A stretch of 64,000 bases of DNA from JAGRGG01 sp965217265 (GTDB lineage Bacteria; Pseudomonadota; Alphaproteobacteria; Geminicoccales; Geminicoccaceae), in contig CBDCHP010000011.1 in NCBI GenBank assembly GCA_965217265.1, positions 558,001-622,000 on the forward strand, given 5' to 3'. The position numbers and the translations under genes were made by a program. The notes under the pieces are model-generated. The model did not search any database, had not been told where the DNA came from, and saw only the letters and a list, made by a program, of their open reading frames with translations. Shown in pieces: positions 1 to 8,703 of this stretch (its first letter is position 1; every line of letters starts with the position of its first letter).

Positions 1-9
1 GAGAAACGC

Positions 10-804
10 TTGCTCCGCATCACCACCTGGAACGTCAACTCCGTCCGCCTGCGCGAAGCCTCCTTACGCCGGATCGCGGCCGAGATTGCCCCGGACGTCT
101 TGTGCTTGCAGGAGGTCAAGGTCGAGGACGCCAAGTTCCCGCGCGGACTGTTCGACGAACTCGGCTACCGCTGCCGCTTCTTGAACGGACAGAAGGCCTA
201 TCACGGCGTTGCCATATTGGCGAAACGACCGCTCAAGGCGCCGGTCGCGCTCAAATGGTGCGCCAAGGACGACTGCCGCCACGCGATCGTCGAACTCGCG
301 GGCGGGATCGAACTGCACAATTTCTACATCCCGGCCGGCGGCGACGTGCCGGACCCAGGCGCGAACCCGAAGTTCCGCCACAAGCTCGACATGCTGGCCG
401 ACCTCGCCGACTGGTTCGAGAACCGGCGCGACGAGGGCAAGAAAATCGTGCTCGTCGGCGACCTCAACGTCGCACCGCTGCCGAGCGACGTCTGGAGCCA
501 CAAGCAACTCCTGAACGTCGTCAGCCACACACCTGTCGAGGTCGAGGCGCTGAACCGCTTGCAGGCGAGCCACGGCTTCGTCGACGCGGTGCGGGCGATC
601 CACCCGCCGGAGCGCAAGCTGTTCACGTGGTGGAGCTACCGCAACCAGGACTGGACGCTCTCCGACCGCGGCCGGCGGCTCGACCACGTCTGGCTCTCGC
701 CCGCGCTGGCCCCGGCGCTGCGCGGCGCCACCGTCCACCGCGAGGCGCGCGGCTGGGACAAACCGTCGGATCATGTGCCGGTCACGGTGGAGTTGAAGAT
801 TTAA
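10..804 (+). CDS. xthA: Exodeoxyribonuclease III (AP endonuclease)
   Basis: A 264-residue ExoIII/APE1-type metal-dependent nuclease that cuts at abasic sites in base-excision repair. The family's motifs are in order: TTWNVNSVR at residues 5-13, LQEVK with the metal-binding Glu35, GDLNVAP with Asp151 and Asn153, and a C-terminal SDHVPV motif carrying Asp254-His255. Length is normal for the family. The chosen start is TTG, which gives the usual N terminus. The three codons before it are open and the window begins there, so an upstream start cannot be excluded. The stop codon runs directly into repeat R1. Confidence 0.93.
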   Translation: MLRITTWNVNSVRLREASLRRIAAEIAPDVLCLQEVKVEDAKFPRGLFDELGYRCRFLNGQKAYHGVAILAKRPLKAPVALKWCAKDDCRHAIVELAGGIELHNFYIPAGGDVPDPGANPKFRHKLDMLADLADWFENRRDEGKKIVLVGDLNVAPLPSDVWSHKQLLNVVSHTPVEVEALNRLQASHGFVDAVRAIHPPERKLFTWWSYRNQDWTLSDRGRRLDHVWLSPALAPALRGATVHREARGWDKPSDHVPVTVELKI

Positions 805-948
805 CGCTTCGCGTCCGCTGCGCGGGGCTTTTTCTTTCTTCTTTTTTGCTTTGTCCGAAGCTGGCTTCAATGTTGAGGCCAGTCCGGGTGCCAAGTAGCA
901 AAAAAGAGAAGAAAAAAGCCCGCGCGGCGAGCGCACGCGAAGCGTTCT
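803..948. repeat. R1, long palindromic repeat copy 1
   Basis: A 146 bp imperfect inverted repeat between two convergent genes. The outer arms read aacgcttcgcgtccgctg on the left and its near-complement ending in gcgaagcgttct on the right. Each arm continues inward as a GC-rich segment and then a T-rich (left) or A-rich (right) run. The core holds gtccgaagctgg and gttgaggcc. The left end overlaps the stop codon of xthA and the right end abuts the stop of the SLC13 gene, as expected of a terminator serving both genes. Confidence 0.85.
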
Positions 949-949
949 C

Positions 950-2743
950 TTACAACCCCCACACCAACAGCAGCAGCGGAATCGCTGCCGCGATCAGGAC
1001 GATCTGCAAAGGTCCGCCCAGCCGGATGTAGTCGGTGAAGGCGTAGCCGCCCGGCCCCATGACGATCGTGTTGTTCTGGTGCCCGATCGGGGTGAGGAAG
1101 GCGCAGGACGCGGCGACGGCGACGGTCATGACGAAGGTCTCGACGCGCACGTCCAACTGGATCGCGGTCTGGATCGCGATCGGGGCCATGATGACGACGG
1201 TGGCGGCGTTGTTGAGGATGTCGGTCGTGATCATCGTGACGACGAAGATGATGAGGAGTGCCGCCACCGGGCCGTAGACGTCGGCGCTCTCGGCGATCGC
1301 CGCCGCCGCCGCCTGGGTCAGGCCGGTGCTCTCAAGGGCACTCCCGAGCGGGATGAGGGCGGCGAGCAGGACGACGACCGACCAGTCGATCGCCTCGTAG
1401 AGGTTGCGCACCGATAGAACGCCGGCGACGACGAGGACGGCGATCGCGGCGCACAGCGCGATCGAGAGGTCGAGGACGCCGAGCGCGACGCAGACGATCG
1501 CGGTGGCGAAGACGCCGAGCGCCGCCCGGGCGTGCGCGCGCCGCGCCACGCTCAAGCGTCGCGTCGCGAGCGGCAGGCAGCCCAAGAGGCGGATGACCTC
1601 GCCCAGACGCTCAGTCTCGCCCTGCAAGAGCAGCACGTCGCCGGCCTTGAGGACGAAACGGTCGAGCCGATCGCGGGTCGGGCTGCCCTCGCGGGCGATG
1701 GCGAGCAGCGTGACGTTGAACTGCTGCGCCAACTTGGTGCGGTTGCCGCTGCGGCCGTCCAGTTCCGAGCCCGGCCGAATGACGACCTCGGCCAAGCGCA
1801 CGTCATCGCTGGCGAGCGCGAAGCCGCCGCGACGCGGACCGCCCAATTCGAGGCTGTAGCCCTCGACGAGGCGCTGCAGCGCCGTCGGCGACGCCTCGAC
1901 GATGAGGGTGTCGCCTTCGCGGATCGTGAAGCGCCGCGGCACGTTCGGCACCCGCCGCCCGTCGCGCAGCAGGCCCAGGATCGCCGCGTCCAGGCGGCCG
2001 AACAGGTCCGACGCGGCGCCCACGGTCTTACCGATGAAGGGGGTCGCCGCCGTCACCTTGGCCTCGGCGACGTAGTCGGCGATCTCGAAGAAGCCCTCGG
2101 CCTCGGCGGTGCGGCGGGACTTGGGCAAGAAGCGCCAGCCGATGCCGGCCATGAACAAGACGCCTAAGATCGCGAGCGGCAGGCCGACGGGGGTGTAGTC
2201 GAACATCGTGAACGGCTCGCCCGTCGCCTTCTCCAGGTAGCTTGACGCCAGGATGTTGGGCGGCGTGCCGATCAGGGTGACGAGCCCGCCGAGCAGTGCT
2301 GCGAACGAGATCGGCATCAAGAGGATCGAGGGCGAGCGCTTGGTCCTGGCCGCGGTCTGCATCGCGATCGGCATGGTGAGCGCCAAGGCGCCCACGTTGT
2401 TCATCACCGTCGACATCAAGGCGGTGACGGCGGAGAGGACGCCGACGTGCATCGACGCCGTACGGGTGTAGTTGGAAACGCGGGCCGAGAGGGCGTCGGT
2501 GGCGCCGGTGTCGGTCAGGACGCGGGTCAGGACCAGCATGGCCGCGACCGAGACGACGGCGGTCTCGCCAAAACCCGAGAACGCCGTCTTCGCCGGCACG
2601 ACGCCCGCGACGACGCCCGCGATCAGCCCGATCACGGCGACGACGTCGTGGCGGATGCGGCCCCAGGCGAACAGGCCGAGGAGCACGGCGAAGATCGCGA
2701 CGACGACGAAGCGATCGACGTCGAAGGACGCGCCGCCGTTCAC
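950..2743 (-). CDS. SLC13-family permease with central RCK_C domains
   Basis: A 597-residue inner-membrane transporter. N-terminal hydrophobic segments (about residues 10-210) hold the family signature around NNVGALALTMP and GTPPNI. A soluble middle (about 220-390) carries two TrkA-C/RCK_C-like domains. C-terminal membrane segments follow, with TTDILNNAATV and GHQNNTIV near the end. The layout is that of bacterial SLC13/DASS permeases with a regulatory RCK_C insert; these carry dicarboxylates, sulfate or other anions. The substrate is not readable. The GTG start overlaps the stop of the upstream aminotransferase by four bases, so it is translationally coupled to a polyamine-degradation operon, where uptake or efflux of a pathway compound is plausible. 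Confidence 0.88.
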   Translation of the reverse strand: MNGGASFDVDRFVVVAIFAVLLGLFAWGRIRHDVVAVIGLIAGVVAGVVPAKTAFSGFGETAVVSVAAMLVLTRVLTDTGATDALSARVSNYTRTASMHVGVLSAVTALMSTVMNNVGALALTMPIAMQTAARTKRSPSILLMPISFAALLGGLVTLIGTPPNILASSYLEKATGEPFTMFDYTPVGLPLAILGVLFMAGIGWRFLPKSRRTAEAEGFFEIADYVAEAKVTAATPFIGKTVGAASDLFGRLDAAILGLLRDGRRVPNVPRRFTIREGDTLIVEASPTALQRLVEGYSLELGGPRRGGFALASDDVRLAEVVIRPGSELDGRSGNRTKLAQQFNVTLLAIAREGSPTRDRLDRFVLKAGDVLLLQGETERLGEVIRLLGCLPLATRRLSVARRAHARAALGVFATAIVCVALGVLDLSIALCAAIAVLVVAGVLSVRNLYEAIDWSVVVLLAALIPLGSALESTGLTQAAAAAIAESADVYGPVAALLIIFVVTMITTDILNNAATVVIMAPIAIQTAIQLDVRVETFVMTVAVAASCAFLTPIGHQNNTIVMGPGGYAFTDYIRLGGPLQIVLIAAAIPLLLLVWGL

Positions 2744-4113
2744 GCGGCGAGCCCGGCCAAGGTCTGATCGAAGCTCTTCGCCGCCTTGGCGACGATCTCG
2801 TCGATCTCGGCTTCGGTGACGATCAGGGGTGGCGCCAGCACCATGCCGTCCCTGACGGCGCGCATGACGAGGCCGTTCTTAAAGCAGTGGTCGCGGCAGG
2901 TCAGGCCCACCTTGCGCGCCGGCGGGAAAGACCGCTTGGCCGCCTTGTCCTCGACCAATTCGACGCAGGCGATCAGCCCCTTGACGCGCACCTCGCCGAC
3001 GAGGGGGTGGTCGGCCAGGGTCATCAGGCGCTCGGCGAAGTAGTCGGCGATCGGCCCCGAGGCGCGGGTGGCGAGGTTCTCCTCCTCCATGATGGCGATG
3101 GTCTCGTTGGCGACCGCCGCCGCCACCGGGTGCCCGGCCCAGGTGACGCCGTGCGCGTATTCCTGCTCGGACGCCGCGACGGCCTCGCCGACGCGGGGGC
3201 CGAGCGCCACGGCGGCGAGCGGGATGTAGCCGGACGTGATGCCCTTGGCCATCACGACGATGTCGGGCTCGATCGCGTAGGTCTCGCTGCCCCACCAGTT
3301 GCCGGTGCGGCCGAAGCCGCAGATCACCTCGTCGGCGACCAAGAGCACGTCGTAGCGGCGGCAGATCTTCTGCACTTCGGGCCAGTAGGTCGAGGGCGGG
3401 ATGATGACGCCGCCGGCGCCCTGGATCGGCTCGGCGACGAAGGCCGCGACCTTGTCGGGCCCGATCTCCAGGATCTTGTCCTCCAGCCAGCGCGCCGCGC
3501 GCAGGCCGAACGCGTCCGGGTCCTCGCCGCCGCCCTCGGCGAAGTGGTAGGGGTTGCCGATGTGCTCGAAGCGCGGCAGCGGCAGGTCGAAGGGCTTGTG
3601 CATGAAGCCCATGCCGGTGAGCGAGGCGGAGCCCAGGCCGACGCCGTGATAACCGAGCTTGCGGCTGATGAAGACCTTCTTCTCGGGCCGGTCCATCAGG
3701 TTCCAGTAGTACCACACGGTCTTGATCACCGTGTCGTTGGCCTCGGAGCCGGAATTCATGAACATCAGCCGGTCGATCCCGTCCGCCAGGAGCGAGGCCA
3801 GCTTGCCCGAGAGTTCGGCGACCGCCGGGGTCGTCGTCATGAAGAAGGTGTTGTAGTAGGGTAGCTGCTCCATCTGCTTGGCCGCGGCCTCGGCGAGGCG
3901 CTTCCTACCGTAGCCGAGGTTGACGCACCACAGGCCCGACATGCCGTCCAGGATGCGGTTGCCCTCGCTGTCGATGATGTAGCAGCCCTCGGCACCGACG
4001 ACGACGCGGCTGCCCTTCGCCTTCAGTTCGGGAAAGGTAGTGAACGGGTGCAGGTGGTGGCGGTCGTCCAGCGCCCGCCAGCGCCGGGTCGCCTCGGCGG
4101 TTATGTTCGCCAT
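2740..4113 (-). CDS. spuC: Class III aminotransferase, SpuC-like (putrescine/polyamine to pyruvate)
   Basis: A 457-residue PLP fold-type I aminotransferase. It follows Pseudomonas SpuC (putrescine-pyruvate aminotransferase) closely from end to end, including GLWCVNLGYGR near residue 62, the SGSEAND phosphate-binding loop near 121, VADEVICGFGRTG with Asp261, and VMAKGITSGYIP with the PLP lysine at 290. It would move the amino group of putrescine or another polyamine to pyruvate. The start chosen (MANITAEATRRW) matches the family; a longer open frame upstream would overlap the PuuA-like gene and looks like shadow. Its neighbours, PuuA- and PuuD-like genes, support polyamine catabolism. The exact amine is inferred. 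Confidence 0.88.
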   Translation of the reverse strand: MANITAEATRRWRALDDRHHLHPFTTFPELKAKGSRVVVGAEGCYIIDSEGNRILDGMSGLWCVNLGYGRKRLAEAAAKQMEQLPYYNTFFMTTTPAVAELSGKLASLLADGIDRLMFMNSGSEANDTVIKTVWYYWNLMDRPEKKVFISRKLGYHGVGLGSASLTGMGFMHKPFDLPLPRFEHIGNPYHFAEGGGEDPDAFGLRAARWLEDKILEIGPDKVAAFVAEPIQGAGGVIIPPSTYWPEVQKICRRYDVLLVADEVICGFGRTGNWWGSETYAIEPDIVVMAKGITSGYIPLAAVALGPRVGEAVAASEQEYAHGVTWAGHPVAAAVANETIAIMEEENLATRASGPIADYFAERLMTLADHPLVGEVRVKGLIACVELVEDKAAKRSFPPARKVGLTCRDHCFKNGLVMRAVRDGMVLAPPLIVTEAEIDEIVAKAAKSFDQTLAGLAA

Positions 4114-4130
4114 CTTCGGTGCCTTTATGC

Positions 4131-5471
4131 TTAGACGTTGAGCAGCAGGTGCTCGCGCTCCCAAGAACTGATGACGCTCTGGTAGGCTTCGTGTTCGGTC
4201 TGCTTCACCGCGATCAAGACCCGCACGAAATCCTCGCCCAGGACTTCCTTCAAGGAGGGCGAGGAGTTCAGCTTCTTCAAGGCGTCCGGCATCTGCTGCG
4301 GCAAGGTCTGCGCCAGCCGGTACGCACTGCCCTTGATCGGGTCGGTCGGGCGCAGTTCCTCGATCATGCCGAGATACCCGCAGGCGAGCGAGGCCGCGAT
4401 CGCGAGATAGGAATTGGCGTCGGCACCGGCGACCCGGTTCTCGACCCGGCGCGAATTGCGGTCGGATTCGGGCACGCGCAGCCCGACGGTGCGATTCTCC
4501 CAGCCCCACTGCACGTTGACCGGCGCGTCGGAGTAGCGGCGCAGGCGGCGGTACGAATTGACGTTGGGCGCCAAAAACGGCATCGCCGCCGGCATGTAGC
4601 GCTGCAGCCCGCCGATATGGTGCAAGAACGCCCCGCTGTAGCCGCCGTCGGGCCCGGCGAACAGGTTCTCGCCGGTCTTCGCGTCGTAGACGCTCTGGTG
4701 GACGTGCATCGACGAGCCTGGCTCGTTTTGCATCGGCTTGGCCATGAAGGTCGCGTAGATGTCGTGCTTCAAGGCGGCTTGGCGCATGGTGCGCTTGAAG
4801 AGGAACACCTGATCGGCGAGGCTCAAGGGGTCGCCGTGGTTGAAGTTGATCTCCATCTGCGCCGCCCCCGCCTCGTGGGTCAGCGTGTCGATGTCGATCG
4901 ACTGCACCTCGCACCAGTCGTAGACGTCCTCGAACACCGGGTCGAACTCGTTCGCCGCCTCGATGCCGTACGATTGCCGCGCGGTCTCGGGCCGCTTATT
5001 GCGGCCTATCGGGGGTTCGAGCGGGTAGTCCGGGTCGGTGTTGACCTTGGTGAGGAAGAATTCCAGTTCGGGCGCCACCACCGGCCGCCAGCCCCGCTCG
5101 GCGTAGAGGGCGAGCACGCGCTGCAGGACGTGGCGCGGCTGGATCAAAACGGGGCTGCCGTCGTGGTGGACGCAGTCCGCGATCACCTGGGCCGTCGCCT
5201 CCTCGTACCAGGGCACGAGGTGCATCGTCGCCGGATCGGGCCGCATGCGCACGTCGCGGGTGGTGGGGTCGATGACGTCGGCCTCGGGGTAGTCGCCGGT
5301 CACGGTCTGGATGAAGACGCTCTCGGGCAGGCGCAGGCTGTCGTCGTCGAGCGAGCGGGTGAACTTCTGCCCGGGCAGGATCTTGCCGCGCGCGATGCCG
5401 TTGATGTCGGCGACGACGCACTCAACCTCGGTGACGCGGTGCTCCTTAAGCCACGCCGCTAAGCCGCTCAT
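4131..5471 (-). CDS. puuA: Glutamine synthetase family, PuuA-like gamma-glutamylpolyamine synthetase
   Basis: A 446-residue glutamine-synthetase-fold ligase of the PuuA/GlnA-like group. The N-terminal beta-grasp segment contains DINGIARGKILP. The catalytic domain has APELEFFL, AGAAQMEINFNHGD, the PGSSMHVHQS ATP-binding stretch, NSYRRL and ENRTVGLRVP, ending with RVENRVAGADANSYL. In the Puu pathway the enzyme joins glutamate to putrescine with ATP; proteins of this group without a known substrate also serve other amines. The start is preceded by a strong AAGGGGGG ribosome-binding site. The start overlaps the end of the PuuD-like gene by 26 bases and the gene is followed after 17 bases by spuC. 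Confidence 0.88.
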   Translation of the reverse strand: MSGLAAWLKEHRVTEVECVVADINGIARGKILPGQKFTRSLDDDSLRLPESVFIQTVTGDYPEADVIDPTTRDVRMRPDPATMHLVPWYEEATAQVIADCVHHDGSPVLIQPRHVLQRVLALYAERGWRPVVAPELEFFLTKVNTDPDYPLEPPIGRNKRPETARQSYGIEAANEFDPVFEDVYDWCEVQSIDIDTLTHEAGAAQMEINFNHGDPLSLADQVFLFKRTMRQAALKHDIYATFMAKPMQNEPGSSMHVHQSVYDAKTGENLFAGPDGGYSGAFLHHIGGLQRYMPAAMPFLAPNVNSYRRLRRYSDAPVNVQWGWENRTVGLRVPESDRNSRRVENRVAGADANSYLAIAASLACGYLGMIEELRPTDPIKGSAYRLAQTLPQQMPDALKKLNSSPSLKEVLGEDFVRVLIAVKQTEHEAYQSVISSWEREHLLLNV

Positions 5472-6231
5472 GGTCCCCCCTTCGCCGCATCCGCTCGCGG
5501 GCGGCGTCGCCGAAGGCCTCGAACAGACGCCGCCGGTCGGGATGCTCGCCCGCCCGCCATTCCGGGTGCCACTGCACGCCGAGTGCGAAGGCCGGGGCAC
5601 CCACGACGCTCACCGCCTCGATGACGCCGTCGGGTGCCACGGCCTCGACGCGCAAGGCCGGTGTCAGACGGTCGATCCCCTGACCGTGCAGCGAGTTGAC
5701 CCGTAAGGTTTCCCGGCCCGAATAGAGCCCGGCCAGCACCCCACCGGCTTGAACGGCGACGTCGTGGACCGGGTCGTAACGCTCGGCGAACGGCTTGGTC
5801 TTGTCCGAGCGGTGGTCGCGCTTGCCCGGCAGTTCCTCGACGTGCTGGTGCAGGCTGCCGCCGAGCGCGACGTTCAGCTCTTGAATGCCGCGGCAGACGG
5901 CGAGCAGCGGCACGCCGGCTTCCAGGCAGGCGCGGATCAAGGGCAGCGTCGTCGCGTCGCGCATAGGATCGGCTTGGTTGCCCTCGCGCGGCGGCGGACC
6001 GCCGTAGTAGGCCGGATCGACGTTGGAGGGGCTGCCGGTCAGCATCAGCCCGTCGAGCCGCTCGACCGTGGCCTTGACGTCGAGCCGTTCGCCCAGCGCC
6101 GGGATCAAGAACGGCAGCCCGCCCGCCGCGCCCAGGACCGCGTCGACGTACTTGTCATGTACCTTGTGGAACGACGAGGTGTCGCTCGGCACGAAGCAGC
6201 AGGGGATACCGATCAGGGGTGTCGTTGGCAT
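5446..6231 (-). CDS. puuD: Gamma-glutamyl-GABA hydrolase, PuuD-like class I amidotransferase
   Basis: A 261-residue peptidase C26 (class I glutamine amidotransferase-like) protein. Visible motifs are the N-terminal PLIGIP, DGLMLTGSPSNVDP, the nucleophile elbow LAVCRGIQELNVALGG with Cys113 (PuuD of E. coli uses a Cys at nearly the same place), VNSLHGQGID, and the catalytic His in GVQWHPEW. In the Puu route it removes glutamate from gamma-glutamyl-GABA. It is the first gene of the minus-strand operon puuD-puuA-spuC-SLC13. The 136 bp in front, shared with the divergent GGDEF-EAL gene, must hold its promoter; no clear operator was recognised there. Confidence 0.88.
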   Translation of the reverse strand: MPTTPLIGIPCCFVPSDTSSFHKVHDKYVDAVLGAAGGLPFLIPALGERLDVKATVERLDGLMLTGSPSNVDPAYYGGPPPREGNQADPMRDATTLPLIRACLEAGVPLLAVCRGIQELNVALGGSLHQHVEELPGKRDHRSDKTKPFAERYDPVHDVAVQAGGVLAGLYSGRETLRVNSLHGQGIDRLTPALRVEAVAPDGVIEAVSVVGAPAFALGVQWHPEWRAGEHPDRRRLFEAFGDAARERMRRRGDHERLSGVA

Positions 6232-6367
6232 GGGCGCAGCTATAGGCGAGCCGTTTGGCCGCGGCAAGCGGGGGCATTTCCGCGGGTCGGCGGCCTCGTT
6301 AAGGCAAAATTAAAGCCGCGCGGCTTACAACCCGTACCGTTCAGCGAAAGCGCGGTGAAAGCAAGCG

Positions 6368-8605
6368 ATGCACGACGAAACCCGAGATCATTCGAGGCCT
6401 TATCCCCTCCCGGCGGACGAGGCGGAGCGGTTGGCGGAACTGCGCTGCTACGACATCCTCGACACGCCGCAGGAAGAGGATTTCGACCACCTCGTCCTCC
6501 TCGCGTCCAAGCTGCTGCGCACACCGGTGGCACTCATCTCGCTGATCGAGGACGAGCGGCAGTGGTTCAAGGCCAAGGTCGGTATCGACGTCTGCGAGAC
6601 CTCGCGCGACGTATCGTTTTGCGCCCACGCCATCGTCGAGAAAGCCCCCGTGATGGTCGTGCCCGACGCGCGGCTCGATCCCCGTTTCGCCACCAATCCG
6701 CTCGTCGTCAGCCCGCCGCACATCCGTTTTTATGCCGGCGCGCCGCTGGTCAGCCCTTCAGGACAGCAGATTGGCACCCTGTGCTGCATCGACGTCGAGC
6801 CCCGCCCCGACGGCATCAGTTGCGAGGAGGAACACCTGCTGGCCGCCCTGGCGCAGGCGGTCATCGACCGCATGGAGCTGCGGCGTACGACGGCGGCGCA
6901 CCGGGCGGGTCAGGCGCGTTTCGAGCGCATCACCGCGACCTCGCCCGACGCCGTCGTCTGCGCCGACGCCGAGGGCCGCATCACCTCCTGGAATATCGCG
7001 GCTGAAACTATGTTCGGCCACAAGACGGCCGACGTTCTGGGCTGTTCGCTGATGGCGCTGATGCCTGAGGCGAAGCGCCGAGGCCACGACGCGGGGCTAG
7101 CCTGCGTCGTGGCCGGTGGTGTGCCGCACCTCGTCGGCAAGACGCTCGAACTGGAGGCGCTGCGCGCTAACGGCGACGCTTTTCCGATCGAGCTCTCGCT
7201 CTCTGCGTGGCAGGAGGACGGGGCCAAGGCTTTCGGCGCCATCATCCGCGACGTTACCGAGCGCAAGCGGACGGAGGCCCACCTGCACTATCTGGCGCAC
7301 CACGACACCCTGACGGGCCTCGCCAACCGCGAATATCTCCGCCGCTCGCTGCGCCGGACGGTCGAGGAAGCCGCCCGCCGGGCCCGGCCCGCCGCCCTGA
7401 TGCTCGTCGGCCTCGATCATTTCAAGGACGTGAACGATGCGCTCGGGCACGCGGCGGGCGACGCCGTCCTCGTCGAGATGGCCGGGCGGCTGCGCCGCAG
7501 TGTGCGCGAACGCGACCTCGTCGCGCGCATCGGCGGCGACGAGTTCGCCGTCCTGCTCGACGGCCTCGACAACGTGGACACCGCGGCGATGATCGCCGCC
7601 GAATTGATCGTGACCTTGGGCGAGCCGTGCGCCCTCGAAGGGCAAAGGGTCCACGCCGGCGCCAGCGTCGGCATCGTCATGTGCCCGTGCGACGGCGACA
7701 CGGTCGATGCCTTGATGGTCAACGCCGACTTAGCACTCCACCGCGCCAAGAAGGAAGGGCGCGGCCGCTACCAGTTCTTCGACCCCAACCTTCGCGTCGA
7801 GGTCGAGGCCCGCCGCGCGCTCGAAGGCGAACTGCGGCGGGCCGTGGCCGAGGAGGAGTTCGTCCTGCACTACCAGCCGCAGGTGAACGTGGGCGACGGT
7901 AGGGTCGTCGGCGTCGAGGCGCTGTTGCGCTGGAACCACCCCGAGCGCGGGCTCCTGCCGCCCGGCGCGTTCCTCTCGGTCCTGGAGGAGAGCAGCATCG
8001 CGGCGCGGGCGGGAAACTGGGTGCTGCGCACCGCCTGCCGGCAGGCGCGGGCGTGGCTCGACGCCGGCCTGCCGCCGCTGCGCATGGGCGTCAACCTGTC
8101 GGCGGCGCAATTCTGCACCGGCGACCTCGCCGTCCTGGTCGAGCGGACCCTGGTCGAGACCAGTCTGCCGCCCGAACACCTGGAACTCGAAATCACCGAG
8201 AACATCGTGCTCAAGCGCGAGACAACCATCATTGAGCCCCTGCGCCGCCTGCGCCGCCTCGGCGTCAGCGTCGCATTCGACGATTTTGGTACCGGCTACG
8301 CCTCGCTCAGCCACCTGCGCCACTTCCCGATCGACCGGATCAAGATCGACCGCTCGTTCATCGGCGACATCGGCAAGACGGGCGACGGCGGTGCGATCAC
8401 CCGCTTGGTGATCGGACTCGGCAAGAGCCTGGGCCTCAAGGTCATCGCCGAAGGCATCGAGGAACTCGACCAGGAAGGCTTCTTGCGCCTGCACAAATGC
8501 GACGAGGCGCAAGGCTATATGTACGGCCGGCCGATGCCGCCGCAGGAGATCGAAGCCGTATTAAGAAACCAACAAAATTCAGCCGCTCTCAAGACGAAGG
8601 CTTGA
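6368..8605 (+). CDS. GAF-PAS-GGDEF-EAL signalling protein
   Basis: A 745-residue cytoplasmic cyclic-di-GMP enzyme with no membrane segment. Order: an N-terminal GAF domain (about 35-170, with RFYAGAPL and GTLCCID), a PAS domain (about 183-300), GGDEF (about 305-470) and EAL (about 485-735). The GGDEF motif is intact (residues 389-393) with an RxxD inhibitory site just before it (380-383). The phosphodiesterase domain has EALLRW (517), ITENIV, FDDFGTGYASL and KIDRSFI. Both activities are therefore possible; which one dominates cannot be read. It is divergent from the polyamine operon and ends at two stacked hairpins. Confidence 0.95.
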   Translation: MHDETRDHSRPYPLPADEAERLAELRCYDILDTPQEEDFDHLVLLASKLLRTPVALISLIEDERQWFKAKVGIDVCETSRDVSFCAHAIVEKAPVMVVPDARLDPRFATNPLVVSPPHIRFYAGAPLVSPSGQQIGTLCCIDVEPRPDGISCEEEHLLAALAQAVIDRMELRRTTAAHRAGQARFERITATSPDAVVCADAEGRITSWNIAAETMFGHKTADVLGCSLMALMPEAKRRGHDAGLACVVAGGVPHLVGKTLELEALRANGDAFPIELSLSAWQEDGAKAFGAIIRDVTERKRTEAHLHYLAHHDTLTGLANREYLRRSLRRTVEEAARRARPAALMLVGLDHFKDVNDALGHAAGDAVLVEMAGRLRRSVRERDLVARIGGDEFAVLLDGLDNVDTAAMIAAELIVTLGEPCALEGQRVHAGASVGIVMCPCDGDTVDALMVNADLALHRAKKEGRGRYQFFDPNLRVEVEARRALEGELRRAVAEEEFVLHYQPQVNVGDGRVVGVEALLRWNHPERGLLPPGAFLSVLEESSIAARAGNWVLRTACRQARAWLDAGLPPLRMGVNLSAAQFCTGDLAVLVERTLVETSLPPEHLELEITENIVLKRETTIIEPLRRLRRLGVSVAFDDFGTGYASLSHLRHFPIDRIKIDRSFIGDIGKTGDGGAITRLVIGLGKSLGLKVIAEGIEELDQEGFLRLHKCDEAQGYMYGRPMPPQEIEAVLRNQQNSAALKTKA

Positions 8606-8620
8606 GCCGGCCGACGGCAA

Positions 8621-8646
8621 GAAGGGGGCGATGGTGCGCCCCCTTC
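8621..8646. terminator. Hairpin terminator after the GGDEF-EAL gene
   Basis: A perfect 10 bp stem (8621-8630 with 8637-8646, sequence gaagggggcg) and a 6-base loop, 15 bases past the stop codon. It lies between convergent genes. The T-run is short, so it could act in both directions or stabilise 3' ends. Confidence 0.7.
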
Positions 8647-8654
8647 GTTCGGCC

Positions 8655-8683
8655 CGTGCAGTCAGTCAATGGCTGACTGCACG
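8655..8683. terminator. Second hairpin between convergent genes
   Basis: A perfect 11 bp stem (cgtgcagtcag with its complement) and a 7-base loop, followed by ccatttt on the plus strand. It sits 9 bases after the first hairpin and 20 bases before the end of the convergent hsp20 gene. It is a likely second, two-way terminator. Confidence 0.65.
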
Positions 8684-8703
8684 CCATTTTGAGCGACGAA
8701 AAT

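Noticed and set aside
1..12. gagaaacgctt at the window start as another R-family copy
   Set aside because: It is followed at once by the xthA coding sequence; no arm or core follows, so it is chance or the coding start.
64..936. Long open frames on the strand opposite to known genes (here and throughout)
   Set aside because: GC-rich DNA gives long open shadow frames. They lack domains, are Arg/Ala-rich, and overlap genes with clear motifs.
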